Positions 1 through 8,475 of a stretch of DNA of 64,000 nt are shown piece after piece. The translations under genes were made by a program, and so were the position numbers. Source of the stretch: Lysobacter sp. MMG2 (GTDB lineage Bacteria > Pseudomonadota > Gammaproteobacteria > Xanthomonadales > Xanthomonadaceae); the NCBI RefSeq assembly GCF_016735495.2, contig NZ_JAERQY020000006.1, positions 1 to 64,000 of the forward strand. Reading direction: 5' to 3'. The notes below the pieces were generated by a model that was not told where the DNA came from, ran no database searches, and saw nothing but the letters and a program-made list of their open reading frames with translations. Position 1 is the first letter of the stretch, and each line of letters starts with the position of its first letter.

Positions 1-121
1 ACCGCTACAACCATCACCGCCCGCATCGTTCACTGGGCGGGCTTTCACCCGTCCACTACGCAATGGCACACTCGCCGAACACCTCTACTTTCGACTGACT
101 CGAAAAAGCGAGGACGCTACA
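1..121 (+). mobile_element. Right end of an IS3-type insertion sequence (partial)
   Basis: Bases 3-98 encode the last 31 residues of a transposase ending in TGA. They include the motif YNHHRPHRSLGGLSPVHYA, the conserved C-terminal signature of rve-type DDE integrases of the IS3/IS481 group. After the stop the sequence runs 23 bases to a 3' CA at 120-121, as expected for an IS3-family terminal repeat (TG...CA ends; read inward it starts TGTAGCGTCCTCG). From base 122 the sequence becomes alignable to the intact membrane-protein gene downstream, so 121/122 is the insertion junction. The rest of the element lies outside the window, so its subgroup cannot be named. Confidence 0.8.
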
Positions 122-1171
122 GGTGTACTCTACAACGACACGGTGCTGGAACTGCGCTGCGGCATGTTCGAGGCGTGGCGGGGGTTGGTGACGTTGTTGT
201 CGGTGACGATCCTTTGGGCGTTCGGTCTTGGCTTGCCAGCATGGGCTGTGGAGGTCACGTGGGCGTTTATAACTCGAGGCCAGGTAGCCGTTGGCACTGG
301 CTTTGATCGTTATCCAAATGCAGGCGACATTTATTCCATGTGTTTTCTGTATGTGGTTTGCGGAAGCGTACTCTGGCTCTATTTCAAGTACGGCTTCCGC
401 ATCAGCCGCCTGGAAATGCTGACCAGCCGGCACCTGCTGGTCCGCTTCAACCGCAAGACCCGACAGGTGTACCTGCACCGGCCGAAATACTGCGGCGGTA
501 TCGTCACGTTGCCGTGGGACGGCACTATTGGCGAGAACCCATCAGCCAACGCCACCGAGGCCAGCGGCATTGGTACGCCACTGATGCTGCAATGGTCACC
601 AAAGAACACCGGCTTGCCGCACATGGAGATGGCCTTCGTCGGCCCTCAAGCCCAAGGTAGCTCGGAACTGCGTAACGAATGGGAATTCATCCGCCGCTTC
701 ATGGAGGACGGTCCGGACGGTTTGCCCAAGCCGCACATCACCTCGCACTTCCCGTGGCCATGGCAGGCATTCACCGCGCAGTTCGAAGGCGTCTCGCGCT
801 TCTTCGCCAACGCCAGCCCCGCGATGCAATGGGGCCTGATCCTGATATCACCGGCCTTCCTTGCACTGGGCACGGCGCATTGGCTCAGCCTTCTGCTGTG
901 CTGGAAACCGCGCTGGCCGAAGGTCATCCGCGAAGCGGGGCTGCCCGGTAAACCGACACCACCGTTGACCACCCTGGCCGACTACCCACCCGACATTCAA
1001 CAGCGCTTGCTCGCCAACGCCGATCAATGGGCGCTCAAACCGGGCAGTCGCCCCGAGCGCGAACCGCGATCATCACGTCCGAAGAAGCGCAGCGACGCTG
1101 CCACCCAAGTCGCCCCCCATCCAACATCACCATCAAGGAGTGATGAAGATGAGCGAAAAGGAACGCAGTGA
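122..1171 (+). pseudogene. 5'-truncated copy of DUF6708-like membrane protein
   Basis: The reading frame from base 122 matches the downstream gene at 1299-2459 from about residue 62 onward; the first ~60 codons are missing and replaced by insertion-sequence DNA. A GTG at 143 could still start a 342-aa product. The remaining part has a hydrophobic hairpin (about codons 12-80), then a cytoplasmic-looking domain with RFNRKTRQVYLHR, a late hydrophobic stretch near GLILISPAFLALGTAHW, and a basic tail. The RFNR-x-TRQVYLHR block resembles DUF6708 proteins, some of which sit near type VI secretion genes; that family assignment is from memory. The stop overlaps the GTG of the next small gene. Probably a relic, but expression from the insertion sequence is possible. 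Confidence 0.7.
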
Positions 1172-1299
1172 TCCTTGACGACGAGCTGGAGAAATGGTGC
1201 GACCGCTGCTGCTACCGGCTGCGCGACGATAAGAAGTTGTACCCGTCGATGGAGGACGAGCTGGGTGATCTCTTCGGCGCATTGGAGGAGATCGCCTGA
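1168..1299 (+). CDS. Small acidic protein, 43 aa, coupled to downstream membrane protein
   Basis: A GTG-started frame of 43 codons encodes a product rich in Asp/Glu with two adjacent cysteines (CDRCCY). AAGGA lies 6 bases before the GTG. The GTG overlaps the preceding stop (GTGA) and its own TGA overlaps the ATG of the following gene (TGATG), the arrangement of translationally coupled genes. The only in-frame start after the upstream stop at 1150 is this GTG. No family is recognised. The spacing suggests it is the normal leader partner of the DUF6708-like gene, as a small gene plus large gene unit. Confidence 0.6.
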   Translation: MILDDELEKWCDRCCYRLRDDKKLYPSMEDELGDLFGALEEIA

Positions 1300-2459
1300 T
1301 GTATTACGCCGAATGGTTGTGGTGGTACGGGGCAACGGAGAGCGCGGAAAGCCGCGCGGCAGCGAAGAAGGCCAAGCAAGACTACAAGGCCGATTTGTAT
1401 GAGAACGAGCTTGAAGAGGAATTGGTCAACTCGCATCGCAGTGTCAGCGACACCCCCAAACTGCGTAACCCGGTCTACGTCTTCAACGACACGGTGCTGG
1501 AGCTGCGCTGCGGCATGTTCGAGGCGTGGCGGGGGTTGGTGACATTGCTGTCGGTGACTGTGTTGATCGTGATAAGCGTCGGCCTCTACTTCACAGCGAG
1601 TGACTTGTGGAGTCTTGCGACGAGATCAGCCTCGCTATGGTCAACCCTCTTTGGCATGCTTATCCCTGCCGCAGGAAGTGCTGTCTTTGCCTTCTTCTAC
1701 GGCAAATATGGCTTCCGCATCAGCCGCCTGGAACTTCTAACCAGCCGCCACCTGCTGATCCGCTTCAACCGCGAGACCCGGCAGGTTTACCTGCACCGGC
1801 CGAAGTATTGCGGCGGTGTCGTTACGTTGCCCTGGGAAGGCACTATTGGCGAAAGCTCATCAGCCAACGCCACCGAGGCCAGCGGCATTGGTACGCCACT
1901 GATGCTGCAATGGTCACCAAAGAACACCGGCTTGCCGCACATGGAGATGGCCTTCGTCGGCCCTCAAGCCCAAGGTAGCTCGGAACTGCGCAACGAATGG
2001 GAATTCATCCGCCGCTTCATGGAGGACGGCCCGGACGGCTTGCCCAAGCCGCACATCACCTCGCACTTCCCGTGGCCATGGCAGGCATTCACCGCGCAGT
2101 TCGAAGGTGTCTCTCGCTTCTTCGCCAACGCCAGCCCCGCGATGCAATGGGGCCTGATCCTGATATCACCGGCCTTCCTTGCACTGGGCACGGCGCATTG
2201 GCTCAGCCTTATGTTGTGCTGGAAACCGCGCTGGCCCAAGGTCATCCGCGAGGCCGGACTTCCCGGTAAACCGACACCACCGTTGACCACCCTGGCCGAC
2301 TACCCACCCGACATTCAACAGCGCTTGCTCGCCAACGCTGACCAGTGGGAGCTCAAGCCCGGCAGTCGGCCGGAACAGAAACCACGCGTATCGCGCCGGA
2401 ACAACCGCAACGAAGCAGCCCCCAGCGCCGCAGCGGAAATGCAAGACGAACGCCGTTAG
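1299..2459 (+). CDS. DUF6708-like membrane protein (intact copy)
   Basis: A 386-aa protein. The N-terminal ~60 residues are charged and probably cytoplasmic, followed by a transmembrane hairpin at roughly residues 80-140. A soluble domain follows with RFNRETRQVYLHR and CGGVVTLPWEG, then another hydrophobic segment near residues 285-310 and a basic, disordered tail. It is nearly identical at the DNA level to the truncated upstream copy from about codon 185 to 345, but the transmembrane hairpin is almost unrelated. Family assignment (DUF6708) rests on the RFNR block and is tentative; the function is unknown. Its last 4 bases overlap the 3' end of the convergent cyclase gene. Confidence 0.75.
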   Translation: MYYAEWLWWYGATESAESRAAAKKAKQDYKADLYENELEEELVNSHRSVSDTPKLRNPVYVFNDTVLELRCGMFEAWRGLVTLLSVTVLIVISVGLYFTASDLWSLATRSASLWSTLFGMLIPAAGSAVFAFFYGKYGFRISRLELLTSRHLLIRFNRETRQVYLHRPKYCGGVVTLPWEGTIGESSSANATEASGIGTPLMLQWSPKNTGLPHMEMAFVGPQAQGSSELRNEWEFIRRFMEDGPDGLPKPHITSHFPWPWQAFTAQFEGVSRFFANASPAMQWGLILISPAFLALGTAHWLSLMLCWKPRWPKVIREAGLPGKPTPPLTTLADYPPDIQQRLLANADQWELKPGSRPEQKPRVSRRNNRNEAAPSAAAEMQDERR

Positions 2460-3523
2460 CCCGGCAGCGCCTCCACGGCGGCGATCACCACGTTGCGACC
2501 CTGCGCCTTCGCGCGATAGAGCGCGCGGTCGGCCGCTTCGGTCCAGTCTCGCAAGGTGGCATTGTCCGGCGGCGGTGTCGCTACGCCGACGCTGACGGTG
2601 CACCGCAGCTCCGGCCACTCGGCGAACCCCAGCGTGGCCACGCCCGCGCGGATCTCCTCGGCGACGACATGCGCTTCATGTACGGGCACGGACAGGGCGA
2701 TGGCGAACTCGTCGCCGCCCAGCCGGCCGGCGTGGCTGCCGACGGGCGCGGCATGGCGGATCACGTCGGCGATGCCGCGCAGCACGTCGTCGCCCGTGGC
2801 GTGGCCGCAGCGGTCGTTGATCGCCTTGAAGTGGTCGATGTCGACCAGCAGCAGCGTCGCGCTGTCCGCGCCGGCGCGGTGGCGTTGCAGCAGCGCCGAC
2901 GCCTGTTCCTGCCAGTGGCGGCGGCTTTCCAGGCCGGTGAGTGCGTCGAAGCGGCTGAGTTCGTCCAGCCGCGTGTTCTGCTTCTGCACATGACGGATCA
3001 GGCGGTAGGTGCTCAGGCTCACCGCCAGCGTGTGCACCACCAGGATCGGCAGGCAGGCCAGCAGCACCGGCATGCTCGTGTGCGCGCGAACCGCGAAGCC
3101 CGTGACCAGGCCCATCGCCAGCAGCGACACGCCCATGCCCACCAGCGAGCGCAACCACAGCCCGCGCACGCCGGAGTTCACCTTGTCCGCCGTCGCCACC
3201 GTGAGCAGCACCACCGACGGCAGCACGGTGAAATGCATCAGCGGCACGAGGCTGCCGGCGATCATCGAGTCGAAGGTGAGGTTGGGCAGCTCGGCGCGAT
3301 TGGGATCACGCGCGGTGCGCGCGTGCAGCCAGGCCAGGTGCGGCCACGCATAGCCGGAGAACACCGTCCACGCCCATGCGAGCGGATGCGCCTGCAGTTC
3401 GTACAGCACCAGCATCACCGGCACCACGCCCAGGCCCATGCCCAGGATGCGGAACGGGTACACGCGCCCCGCCAGCGTTTGCAGGCGAAGCGGCGCGTGG
3501 TCGGTGCGGCCGCGCTCGGACAC
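2456..3523 (-). CDS. MASE2-GGDEF diguanylate cyclase
   Basis: Makes the second messenger c-di-GMP from two GTP. Residues ~10-175 form an integral membrane sensor with the RVYPFRILGMGLG start typical of MASE2 domains; residues ~185-350 form the GGDEF domain, with VDIDHFK at 228-234 and an intact GGDEF signature at 269-273. The five-residue-upstream RxxD product-inhibition site is absent (PVGS instead), so feedback inhibition by c-di-GMP is not expected. I chose the GTG at 3523, which has GGGGA about 8 bases upstream; ATG at 3550 and TTG at 3577 lack a ribosome-binding site. It converges on the DUF6708-like gene. Confidence 0.92.
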   Translation of the reverse strand: MSERGRTDHAPLRLQTLAGRVYPFRILGMGLGVVPVMLVLYELQAHPLAWAWTVFSGYAWPHLAWLHARTARDPNRAELPNLTFDSMIAGSLVPLMHFTVLPSVVLLTVATADKVNSGVRGLWLRSLVGMGVSLLAMGLVTGFAVRAHTSMPVLLACLPILVVHTLAVSLSTYRLIRHVQKQNTRLDELSRFDALTGLESRRHWQEQASALLQRHRAGADSATLLLVDIDHFKAINDRCGHATGDDVLRGIADVIRHAAPVGSHAGRLGGDEFAIALSVPVHEAHVVAEEIRAGVATLGFAEWPELRCTVSVGVATPPPDNATLRDWTEAADRALYRAKAQGRNVVIAAVEALPG

Positions 3524-3610
3524 GTTGGATCCCCGTGATGGCCTTCGCATTAGGCCGCAGGGAAAAGCCGACGACAACTTGCGCGCACGGGCAAAAACTG
3601 ACGCTGCGGG

Positions 3611-4498
3611 TTAGGCGGCGCGGGCGGCGAGGAGGTCCTGCAGGCAGGCGTCGGCGGCGTTGCAGACGATCGAGAGGTGGCCTTCGTCCGGGAAGAAACG
3701 ATAGGCGGCCCCCGGCACCTGCGCGGCGATGTACTCGCCCATCGCCGGCGGCACGTTGCGATCGTGTCCGCCCTGGTAGACGTGCACCGGCACGCGGATG
3801 TCGCGCAGTTCGAAGCCGCGCGGACGGGCGATCAGCGCCGCTTCGATCAGCGCGCCTTCGATGCCCTGTTCGTAGGCCAGCGCAAGGCTGCGCGCGAACA
3901 CCGCGACCTCGTCCGGATGCGAGGCGACGAACGCGCGATCCGGCGGCGTCATCATCGCGGCCAGGCGCTGCACGGCGCGCAGCGGATCGCGCCGGAACAT
4001 GCGCTCGTCCATGCGCAGCATCGGCGCGACCAGGCGCGGGTGCAGGCGCGAGAGGCCGAACAGCAGCTTCAGCGCGGGATGCTGGCCCGCGCGGATCGCC
4101 GGCACGTCCATCGGCCCCATGCCGGCGATGAGGCCGACGTAGTCCAGCCGTTCGCCGATCTCGCGCGCGCACGCCAGCGCATAGGCGCCGCCGCAGGAAA
4201 TGCCGAGCACGCCGAAGCGGCCAAGTCGCAGATGGTCGGCGAGGGCCTGCACGTCGCGCGTCCACGACAGCACGGTGCGATCCGGCGCGGGCGTGGAGGT
4301 GCCGAAGCCCGGGCGGTCGGGCGCGATCAGCCGCACGCCCGCGCGCCGCGCATGGGCGTCGATCAACCCCGCCTGCGCATGGCTGCCGGGGAAGCCGTGG
4401 AAGACCATGAGCGGGACGCCCTCGACGGCGCCGTGTTCCTGCCAGGCCAGCGTGCGGTCGTCGGCGAGGGCGATGGAGTGGGGCGGTCGGGTCTGCAT
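3611..4498 (-). CDS. Alpha/beta-fold hydrolase
   Basis: A 295-aa cytoplasmic hydrolase of the alpha/beta superfamily. HGFPGS at 34-39 supplies the oxyanion-hole region, GISCGG (Ser101) is the nucleophile elbow, VYQGGHDRNVP carries the likely acid, and DEGH (His274) near the C-terminus is the catalytic histidine. The ATG at 4498 gives a product that starts just before the first beta strand; the longer upstream frame is low-complexity and unlikely. Substrate cannot be deduced. It is transcribed in the same direction as the cyclase downstream, about 90 bases away. Confidence 0.88.
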   Translation of the reverse strand: MQTRPPHSIALADDRTLAWQEHGAVEGVPLMVFHGFPGSHAQAGLIDAHARRAGVRLIAPDRPGFGTSTPAPDRTVLSWTRDVQALADHLRLGRFGVLGISCGGAYALACAREIGERLDYVGLIAGMGPMDVPAIRAGQHPALKLLFGLSRLHPRLVAPMLRMDERMFRRDPLRAVQRLAAMMTPPDRAFVASHPDEVAVFARSLALAYEQGIEGALIEAALIARPRGFELRDIRVPVHVYQGGHDRNVPPAMGEYIAAQVPGAAYRFFPDEGHLSIVCNAADACLQDLLAARAA

Positions 4499-4637
4499 GG
4501 CGCCATGATCGGCGCGAAGGCGGTCGCGCGACAGCGGAATAATTAATTGAACACGCCCGCGTCCGACCCGTGGGGCTTCCCCGCCGCCATGCCGTGCTTT
4601 AGCGTGCGAATGCCCGACACGCCACGGGAGGCGCACG

Positions 4638-5060
4638 ATGCAGGGAAGGATCCGCGGGGCCACGATGCTCATGCTGGCGGCGTTCGCGATGCATGCCACG
4701 CCGGCGAGATCGGCTGCGCTGAGTGCGGCGGCCCAGTCGCATGTGACGCAGGTGAGCGAGGCGCTGCGTGCGCTGCAATCGGACCGCAGCCACGCCGCCC
4801 AGAGTCGCGCCAATCGCGCCATCGAAGTTCTGCTCAAGGACCGCTCGCCGGCCGCGGACGAGGCGATGGCGGCGCTGGCCGGCCACTACCTGGGCGAAGC
4901 GGCCGAGGTGGAATGCGAGATCGCCGCGCGCGGCGAGCGGATGATCCCGCTGCTGGAGCGCTTCGACCGCGCGCCTCCGCCGTTGCCCTTGGGCGCGAGC
5001 ACCGTGCACAGCCGCGCCGAACTCATCCAGTGGATACAGGCCGGCGTTCGTTGCGACTAG
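4638..5060 (+). CDS. Secreted protein of unknown function, 140 aa
   Basis: It has an N-terminal signal peptide (basic start MQGRIRG, hydrophobic core, cleavage near ARSAALS) and then a mostly helical ~115-residue domain with no recognised family. Two cysteines remain in the mature part, one near CEIAARGER and one next to last. GGAGG lies 6 bases before the ATG. A strong stem-loop directly follows the stop, so the gene is probably monocistronic. Its role is not known; periplasmic location is inferred from the signal peptide. Confidence 0.7.
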   Translation: MQGRIRGATMLMLAAFAMHATPARSAALSAAAQSHVTQVSEALRALQSDRSHAAQSRANRAIEVLLKDRSPAADEAMAALAGHYLGEAAEVECEIAARGERMIPLLERFDRAPPPLPLGASTVHSRAELIQWIQAGVRCD

Positions 5061-5075
5061 CCATCAAGGGGCCGC

Positions 5076-5110
5076 AAAAAGAAAGCCCGCCAATCGGCGG
5101 GCTTTCTCCT
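5076..5110. terminator. Bidirectional terminator-like stem-loop
   Basis: A perfect 11-bp stem, GAAAGCCCGCC at 5081-5091 with GGCGGGCTTTC at 5096-5106 and a 4-base loop. It has an A-run on its left and pyrimidines on its right, and sits between the convergent secreted-protein gene and the peroxiredoxin gene, so it can end transcription from both. Confidence 0.8.
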
Positions 5111-5133
5111 TCGCATGCAGTAGGCGCAGCGAC

Positions 5134-5685
5134 TTACTTCTTCTTCTCCAGCGCCGTCACCGCATCCAGCGATTCCTTGACGTGCTTCTGCGGCGCGAGA
5201 TCGGAATACACGTGCGCGATGGTGCCGTTGGGCGCGATCACGTAGGACGTGCGATTCGACCACTCCGGCTTCTGCGCCAGCACCGCGTCGTACTGCTTGG
5301 CGATCTTCGCGCCGGTGTCGGCGGCGACGGGGAACTTGCCGCCGCAGTGTTCGGTGGACTTGGAGAACGCGGCGAGCTGGTCGGTGTTGCCGGCGGTGAT
5401 GCCGATCACCGTGGCCTTCTCGGCCTTGAACTTGTCGATGGCCTCGGAGAACAGGTGCGCTTCCAGGTTGCAGCCCGGCGTGAACGCGGCCGGGAAGAAG
5501 TACACCACCACCGGGCCCTTCTTGAGCGCGTCGGACAGCTTGAAGGTGAAGGGCTCACCGGCGAGGTAGGCGGGGGCGCTGAACTCGGGCGCCTTGGCGC
5601 CGGCTTTCAGGGCGGCCAGGGCCGGCGTCGCCAGCGCGACGGTGGCGAACAGGCCGGCGACGGCCAGCTTCAAACGGGTGTTCAT
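5134..5685 (-). CDS. Secreted peroxiredoxin (BCP/PrxQ type)
   Basis: A thiol peroxidase that reduces hydrogen peroxide and organic hydroperoxides. The 183-aa product carries a signal peptide (cleavage near ATPALA, residues 20-24), so it should act in the periplasm. The peroxidatic site FTPGCNLEA has Cys72; Cys114 in STEHCGGKFP is the likely resolving cysteine. A lysine-rich tail (EKKK) ends the protein. Most BCP-type enzymes are cytosolic, so the export signal is a notable difference. Start chosen at the ATG at 5685 because the signal peptide begins there. It shares its terminator with the convergent upstream gene. Confidence 0.9.
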   Translation of the reverse strand: MNTRLKLAVAGLFATVALATPALAALKAGAKAPEFSAPAYLAGEPFTFKLSDALKKGPVVVYFFPAAFTPGCNLEAHLFSEAIDKFKAEKATVIGITAGNTDQLAAFSKSTEHCGGKFPVAADTGAKIAKQYDAVLAQKPEWSNRTSYVIAPNGTIAHVYSDLAPQKHVKESLDAVTALEKKK

Positions 5686-5759
5686 GTGACGCTCCACTCG
5701 GAGGGGTGCGCATACGATAAGGAAATTCGCGGCCCGCGCATGGGCCGCAGTGCACGCCT

Positions 5760-6797
5760 TCACGCCGGCGTGAGCGCTTGCGCCTTGCGGGCGCGCTTGA
5801 CCGCGTACATCGCCGCGTCCGCGCGGGCGAGGAGGGCGTCCGGACCGGGCCGGTCGTCGCCGGCCACCACCACACCGACGCTGGCGCCGCCGTACTCCAC
5901 CGTGACCGTGCCCAGGTCGAAGCGGCGGCGGGTGCACTGGCTCAGCCGGTCGCCGAAGGCGGCGATGCTGTCCGGGCCCTCGGCATGGGCGACCGTGCCG
6001 ACCACGACGAACTCGTCCCCGCCCAGCCGCGCGGCGAAGTCGTCCGCGCGCAGCGCGCCGGCCAGTGTGCGGCCCATCGCGGCGAGGAAGCGGTCGCCGG
6101 CGTCGTGGCCGTGGCGGTCGTTGATGGCCTTGAAGCCGTCCAGGTCGATGAAGGCCACCACCAGCGCCTCGTGCTGGCGCTGGCAGTGCGCGATGCGCCG
6201 CGTCAGTTCCTGCATCAGCGCACGGCGGTTGGGCAGGCCGGTGACCGCATCGACCAGCGCCGACGCCGCGAGCGCGGCATTGGCTTCCTGCAGGCGGTCG
6301 AGCAGGCGCTCGCGTTCCAGCTGCTGGCCGATCAGGCGCGAGAACATGCGCAGCGCCCGCTGCGCGTCGTCGGCCAGCGGCAGGCAACGCGCGCTGGCCG
6401 CGCACAACGTGCCGTAGACCGTGCCGTCCTCCAGCCGCACCGGCGTGCTGACGTAGGTATGGATGCCCAGGGCGCGGGCCGCGTCGGAATCGCCCCAGCG
6501 CGCCGGCACGTCGTCGGTGTATTCGCAGCCTTCGTCGAGCGCGCGCTGGCACAGCGTGTCCGCCCACGGCACTTCCAGCGCCTCGGGAATCCGCAACTGC
6601 CGTGTGTTGCGCGAATACAGCACGCGCTGCACGCCGGCGTCGGCGTCGATCGAGGTGAGGTAAGTCGATTCCATGCCGGTGAGCGTTTCCAGCACTTCCA
6701 GCAGCGGCCGCACCAACTCTTCCAGCGTGCGCGCCCCGGTCACGGATTCAGCGATGAGGGCGAAGGGCAGCGGGACGGAAGGAGCGACGGTGTTCAT
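5760..6797 (-). CDS. GAF-GGDEF diguanylate cyclase
   Basis: A 345-aa cytosolic c-di-GMP synthase. Residues ~10-165 form a GAF sensor domain (TYVSTPVRLEDGTVYGTLCA is its core); a short coiled linker follows, then the GGDEF domain from ~180. IDLDGFK (217-223) and GGDEF (259-263) are intact. Unlike the other cyclase here it keeps the inhibitory RxxD site (RADD, 250-253), five residues before the signature, so c-di-GMP feedback is expected. The ligand of the GAF domain is unknown. The ATG at 6797 is divergent from the TPR-like gene, with an 84-base spacer. Confidence 0.93.
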   Translation of the reverse strand: MNTVAPSVPLPFALIAESVTGARTLEELVRPLLEVLETLTGMESTYLTSIDADAGVQRVLYSRNTRQLRIPEALEVPWADTLCQRALDEGCEYTDDVPARWGDSDAARALGIHTYVSTPVRLEDGTVYGTLCAASARCLPLADDAQRALRMFSRLIGQQLERERLLDRLQEANAALAASALVDAVTGLPNRRALMQELTRRIAHCQRQHEALVVAFIDLDGFKAINDRHGHDAGDRFLAAMGRTLAGALRADDFAARLGGDEFVVVGTVAHAEGPDSIAAFGDRLSQCTRRRFDLGTVTVEYGGASVGVVVAGDDRPGPDALLARADAAMYAVKRARKAQALTPA

Positions 6798-6818
6798 CAC
6801 ACTATTGTAGGCCGCCCC

Positions 6819-6878
6819 GATCTCCCCCTGTGCGGCGCGGCGTCGATGCGTTAGCGTCCCGTCCCAACAGGGGAGATC
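6819..6878 (+). promoter_or_regulatory. Inverted repeat that can mask a ribosome-binding site
   Basis: GATCTCCCCCTGT at 6819-6831 is complementary, with one bulged C, to ACAGGGGAGATC at 6867-6878. The right arm contains GGGGAG, the ribosome-binding site of the gene starting at 6882. In an mRNA covering both arms the stem would hide that site; on DNA the repeat lies between two divergent genes and might instead be an operator. Confidence 0.45.
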
Positions 6879-6881
6879 GAC

Positions 6882-8363
6882 ATGACAGGGATCCGCATCG
6901 TTGCGGCCGGCCTCGCGCTGGCTGCCTCGCTCGTCCATCCGCCGGCCCATGCGCAGGGCGATGCGGGCAACGGCTCATCGCCCGAGCAGTGGGCGCAGTA
7001 CGTCGCCCAGATGCGCGCGGCCGACGCCATCGAGAACCCCGAGGCGCGCTGCAGGGCCTACCCCGACCTGCCGGGCAACCACTGGCGCCCCGGCACCGCG
7101 GCCGGGCTGTGTGCGCTGCTGCGCGCGCCGGCCTGGTCGCTGGACGAGATCGACCGGCTGCTCGGCGACAAAGACGGCGCGGCCGAGCTGGAGCGCCGAT
7201 TCGCGGGCCTGCTGAAAGCGCACTACAGCGACAAGGCGCAGCGCGAGCAGATCTTCGTCGAGTTCAACCTGTTCGATGCGAGCGATCGCGCGGCGCAGGT
7301 TGCTCAGCGCTGGTTGAAGGCCGCGCCGGACAGTCCGTTCGCCCAGACCGCGATGGCCGCGCACTACGAACGGTTGGGGTGGCGCATCCGCGGGAACGAC
7401 TCTGCGGCCAGCACCCCGCGCAACGCCATGGATCGCATGTCGGCGCTGTTCGACAAGGCCGTGCCGCTGTACGAGCGCGCATTGGAGACGCAGCCGCGCC
7501 TGAGCGTGGCCTGCCGCAACCTGCACCGCATCGGTCGCCAGAGTTCGCACGTGCTGGAGGCCCGCGCAGACGCAGCCTGCCGCAAGGTCGATCCGGATTC
7601 GTACTACCTGTCGTCGGAATGGATCCGCGCCGCGGAGCCGCGTTGGGGCGGCTCTGAAGAGCAGATGCGGCAGGCCGTGGCCTATGCCGCCGCCCGCACC
7701 GATCGCAATCCCACGCTCGGCGCCCTGCTGGGCGAAGCCGCCGGATACGGACCGCTGACCGAAGGAGGCGATGACCCCGAAGCGCTGGCGTCCGCGGTGC
7801 GCATGGGGCCGAGCCTGATGCTCGGCTATGAGGCCGGTCGCCGGTATGAGAGACACGACCAGTGGCAGCAGGCGCTGTCGTTCCTGTCGCAGAACTCGCG
7901 TTTCGCGCCCAAGCATGAAGAGACGCGCTATGCCCGCGCGCGCGTCCTGTTCTACGACATGAAGGATGTGGAGTGGGCGCGTCGCGACATCCTTCCCTTG
8001 CTGGAAAGCAATCCCGACGACAGTCGCTACGCGTTCCTGTTCGCGCAGATCACCCGGCGCAGGCAGGGCGAACGCGCCGCGCGGCCCTATTACCTGCGCG
8101 CCATGGGCGGAGACGGCGAGATGCGCGAGCCGGCGATGGAGAAGTACTGCGCCAGCTTCGCCGATTCGCCCGACGAAGCGGCCGAGGCGGACACGTGCAC
8201 GCGCATGCTCGTGGCGGAATTCCCCACCAGCTCCGAAGCCTGGGCGCAGCGCCACAACGTGCTTCACCAGGCCAAGAGCCCGGAAGCGCCGTACGCGATG
8301 GAGCAGTTCAAGAAGTACATGGGCATCGAGGATGCGCGGTCCGCGACTCCCTCGGGCAAGTAG
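6882..8363 (+). CDS. Secreted helical-repeat (TPR/Sel1-like) protein
   Basis: A 493-aa protein with a signal peptide (ALAASLVHPPAHA, residues 12-24), so exported. The mature protein is almost wholly helical with recurrent A/L-spaced segments such as MSALFDKAVPLYERALETQ and WQQALSFLSQNSRFAPKHEETRY cut short here as signature pieces, which look like tetratricopeptide-type repeats. Several cysteines (e.g. ARCRAYP, EKYCASF, EADTCTRM) may form disulfides. GGGGAG lies 7 bases upstream of the ATG, inside the right arm of an inverted repeat. No named function. Confidence 0.7.
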   Translation: MTGIRIVAAGLALAASLVHPPAHAQGDAGNGSSPEQWAQYVAQMRAADAIENPEARCRAYPDLPGNHWRPGTAAGLCALLRAPAWSLDEIDRLLGDKDGAAELERRFAGLLKAHYSDKAQREQIFVEFNLFDASDRAAQVAQRWLKAAPDSPFAQTAMAAHYERLGWRIRGNDSAASTPRNAMDRMSALFDKAVPLYERALETQPRLSVACRNLHRIGRQSSHVLEARADAACRKVDPDSYYLSSEWIRAAEPRWGGSEEQMRQAVAYAAARTDRNPTLGALLGEAAGYGPLTEGGDDPEALASAVRMGPSLMLGYEAGRRYERHDQWQQALSFLSQNSRFAPKHEETRYARARVLFYDMKDVEWARRDILPLLESNPDDSRYAFLFAQITRRRQGERAARPYYLRAMGGDGEMREPAMEKYCASFADSPDEAAEADTCTRMLVAEFPTSSEAWAQRHNVLHQAKSPEAPYAMEQFKKYMGIEDARSATPSGK

Positions 8364-8475
8364 CCAACGAACGCACCGGGCATGCGGAGTTTCGATGCGT
8401 CCGGCATGCGGCCGTCGTGTCGTCGTGAACATTCCCGCGACGCGCGTTTGACGCGCACTCGCTGACAGTCGCGCG

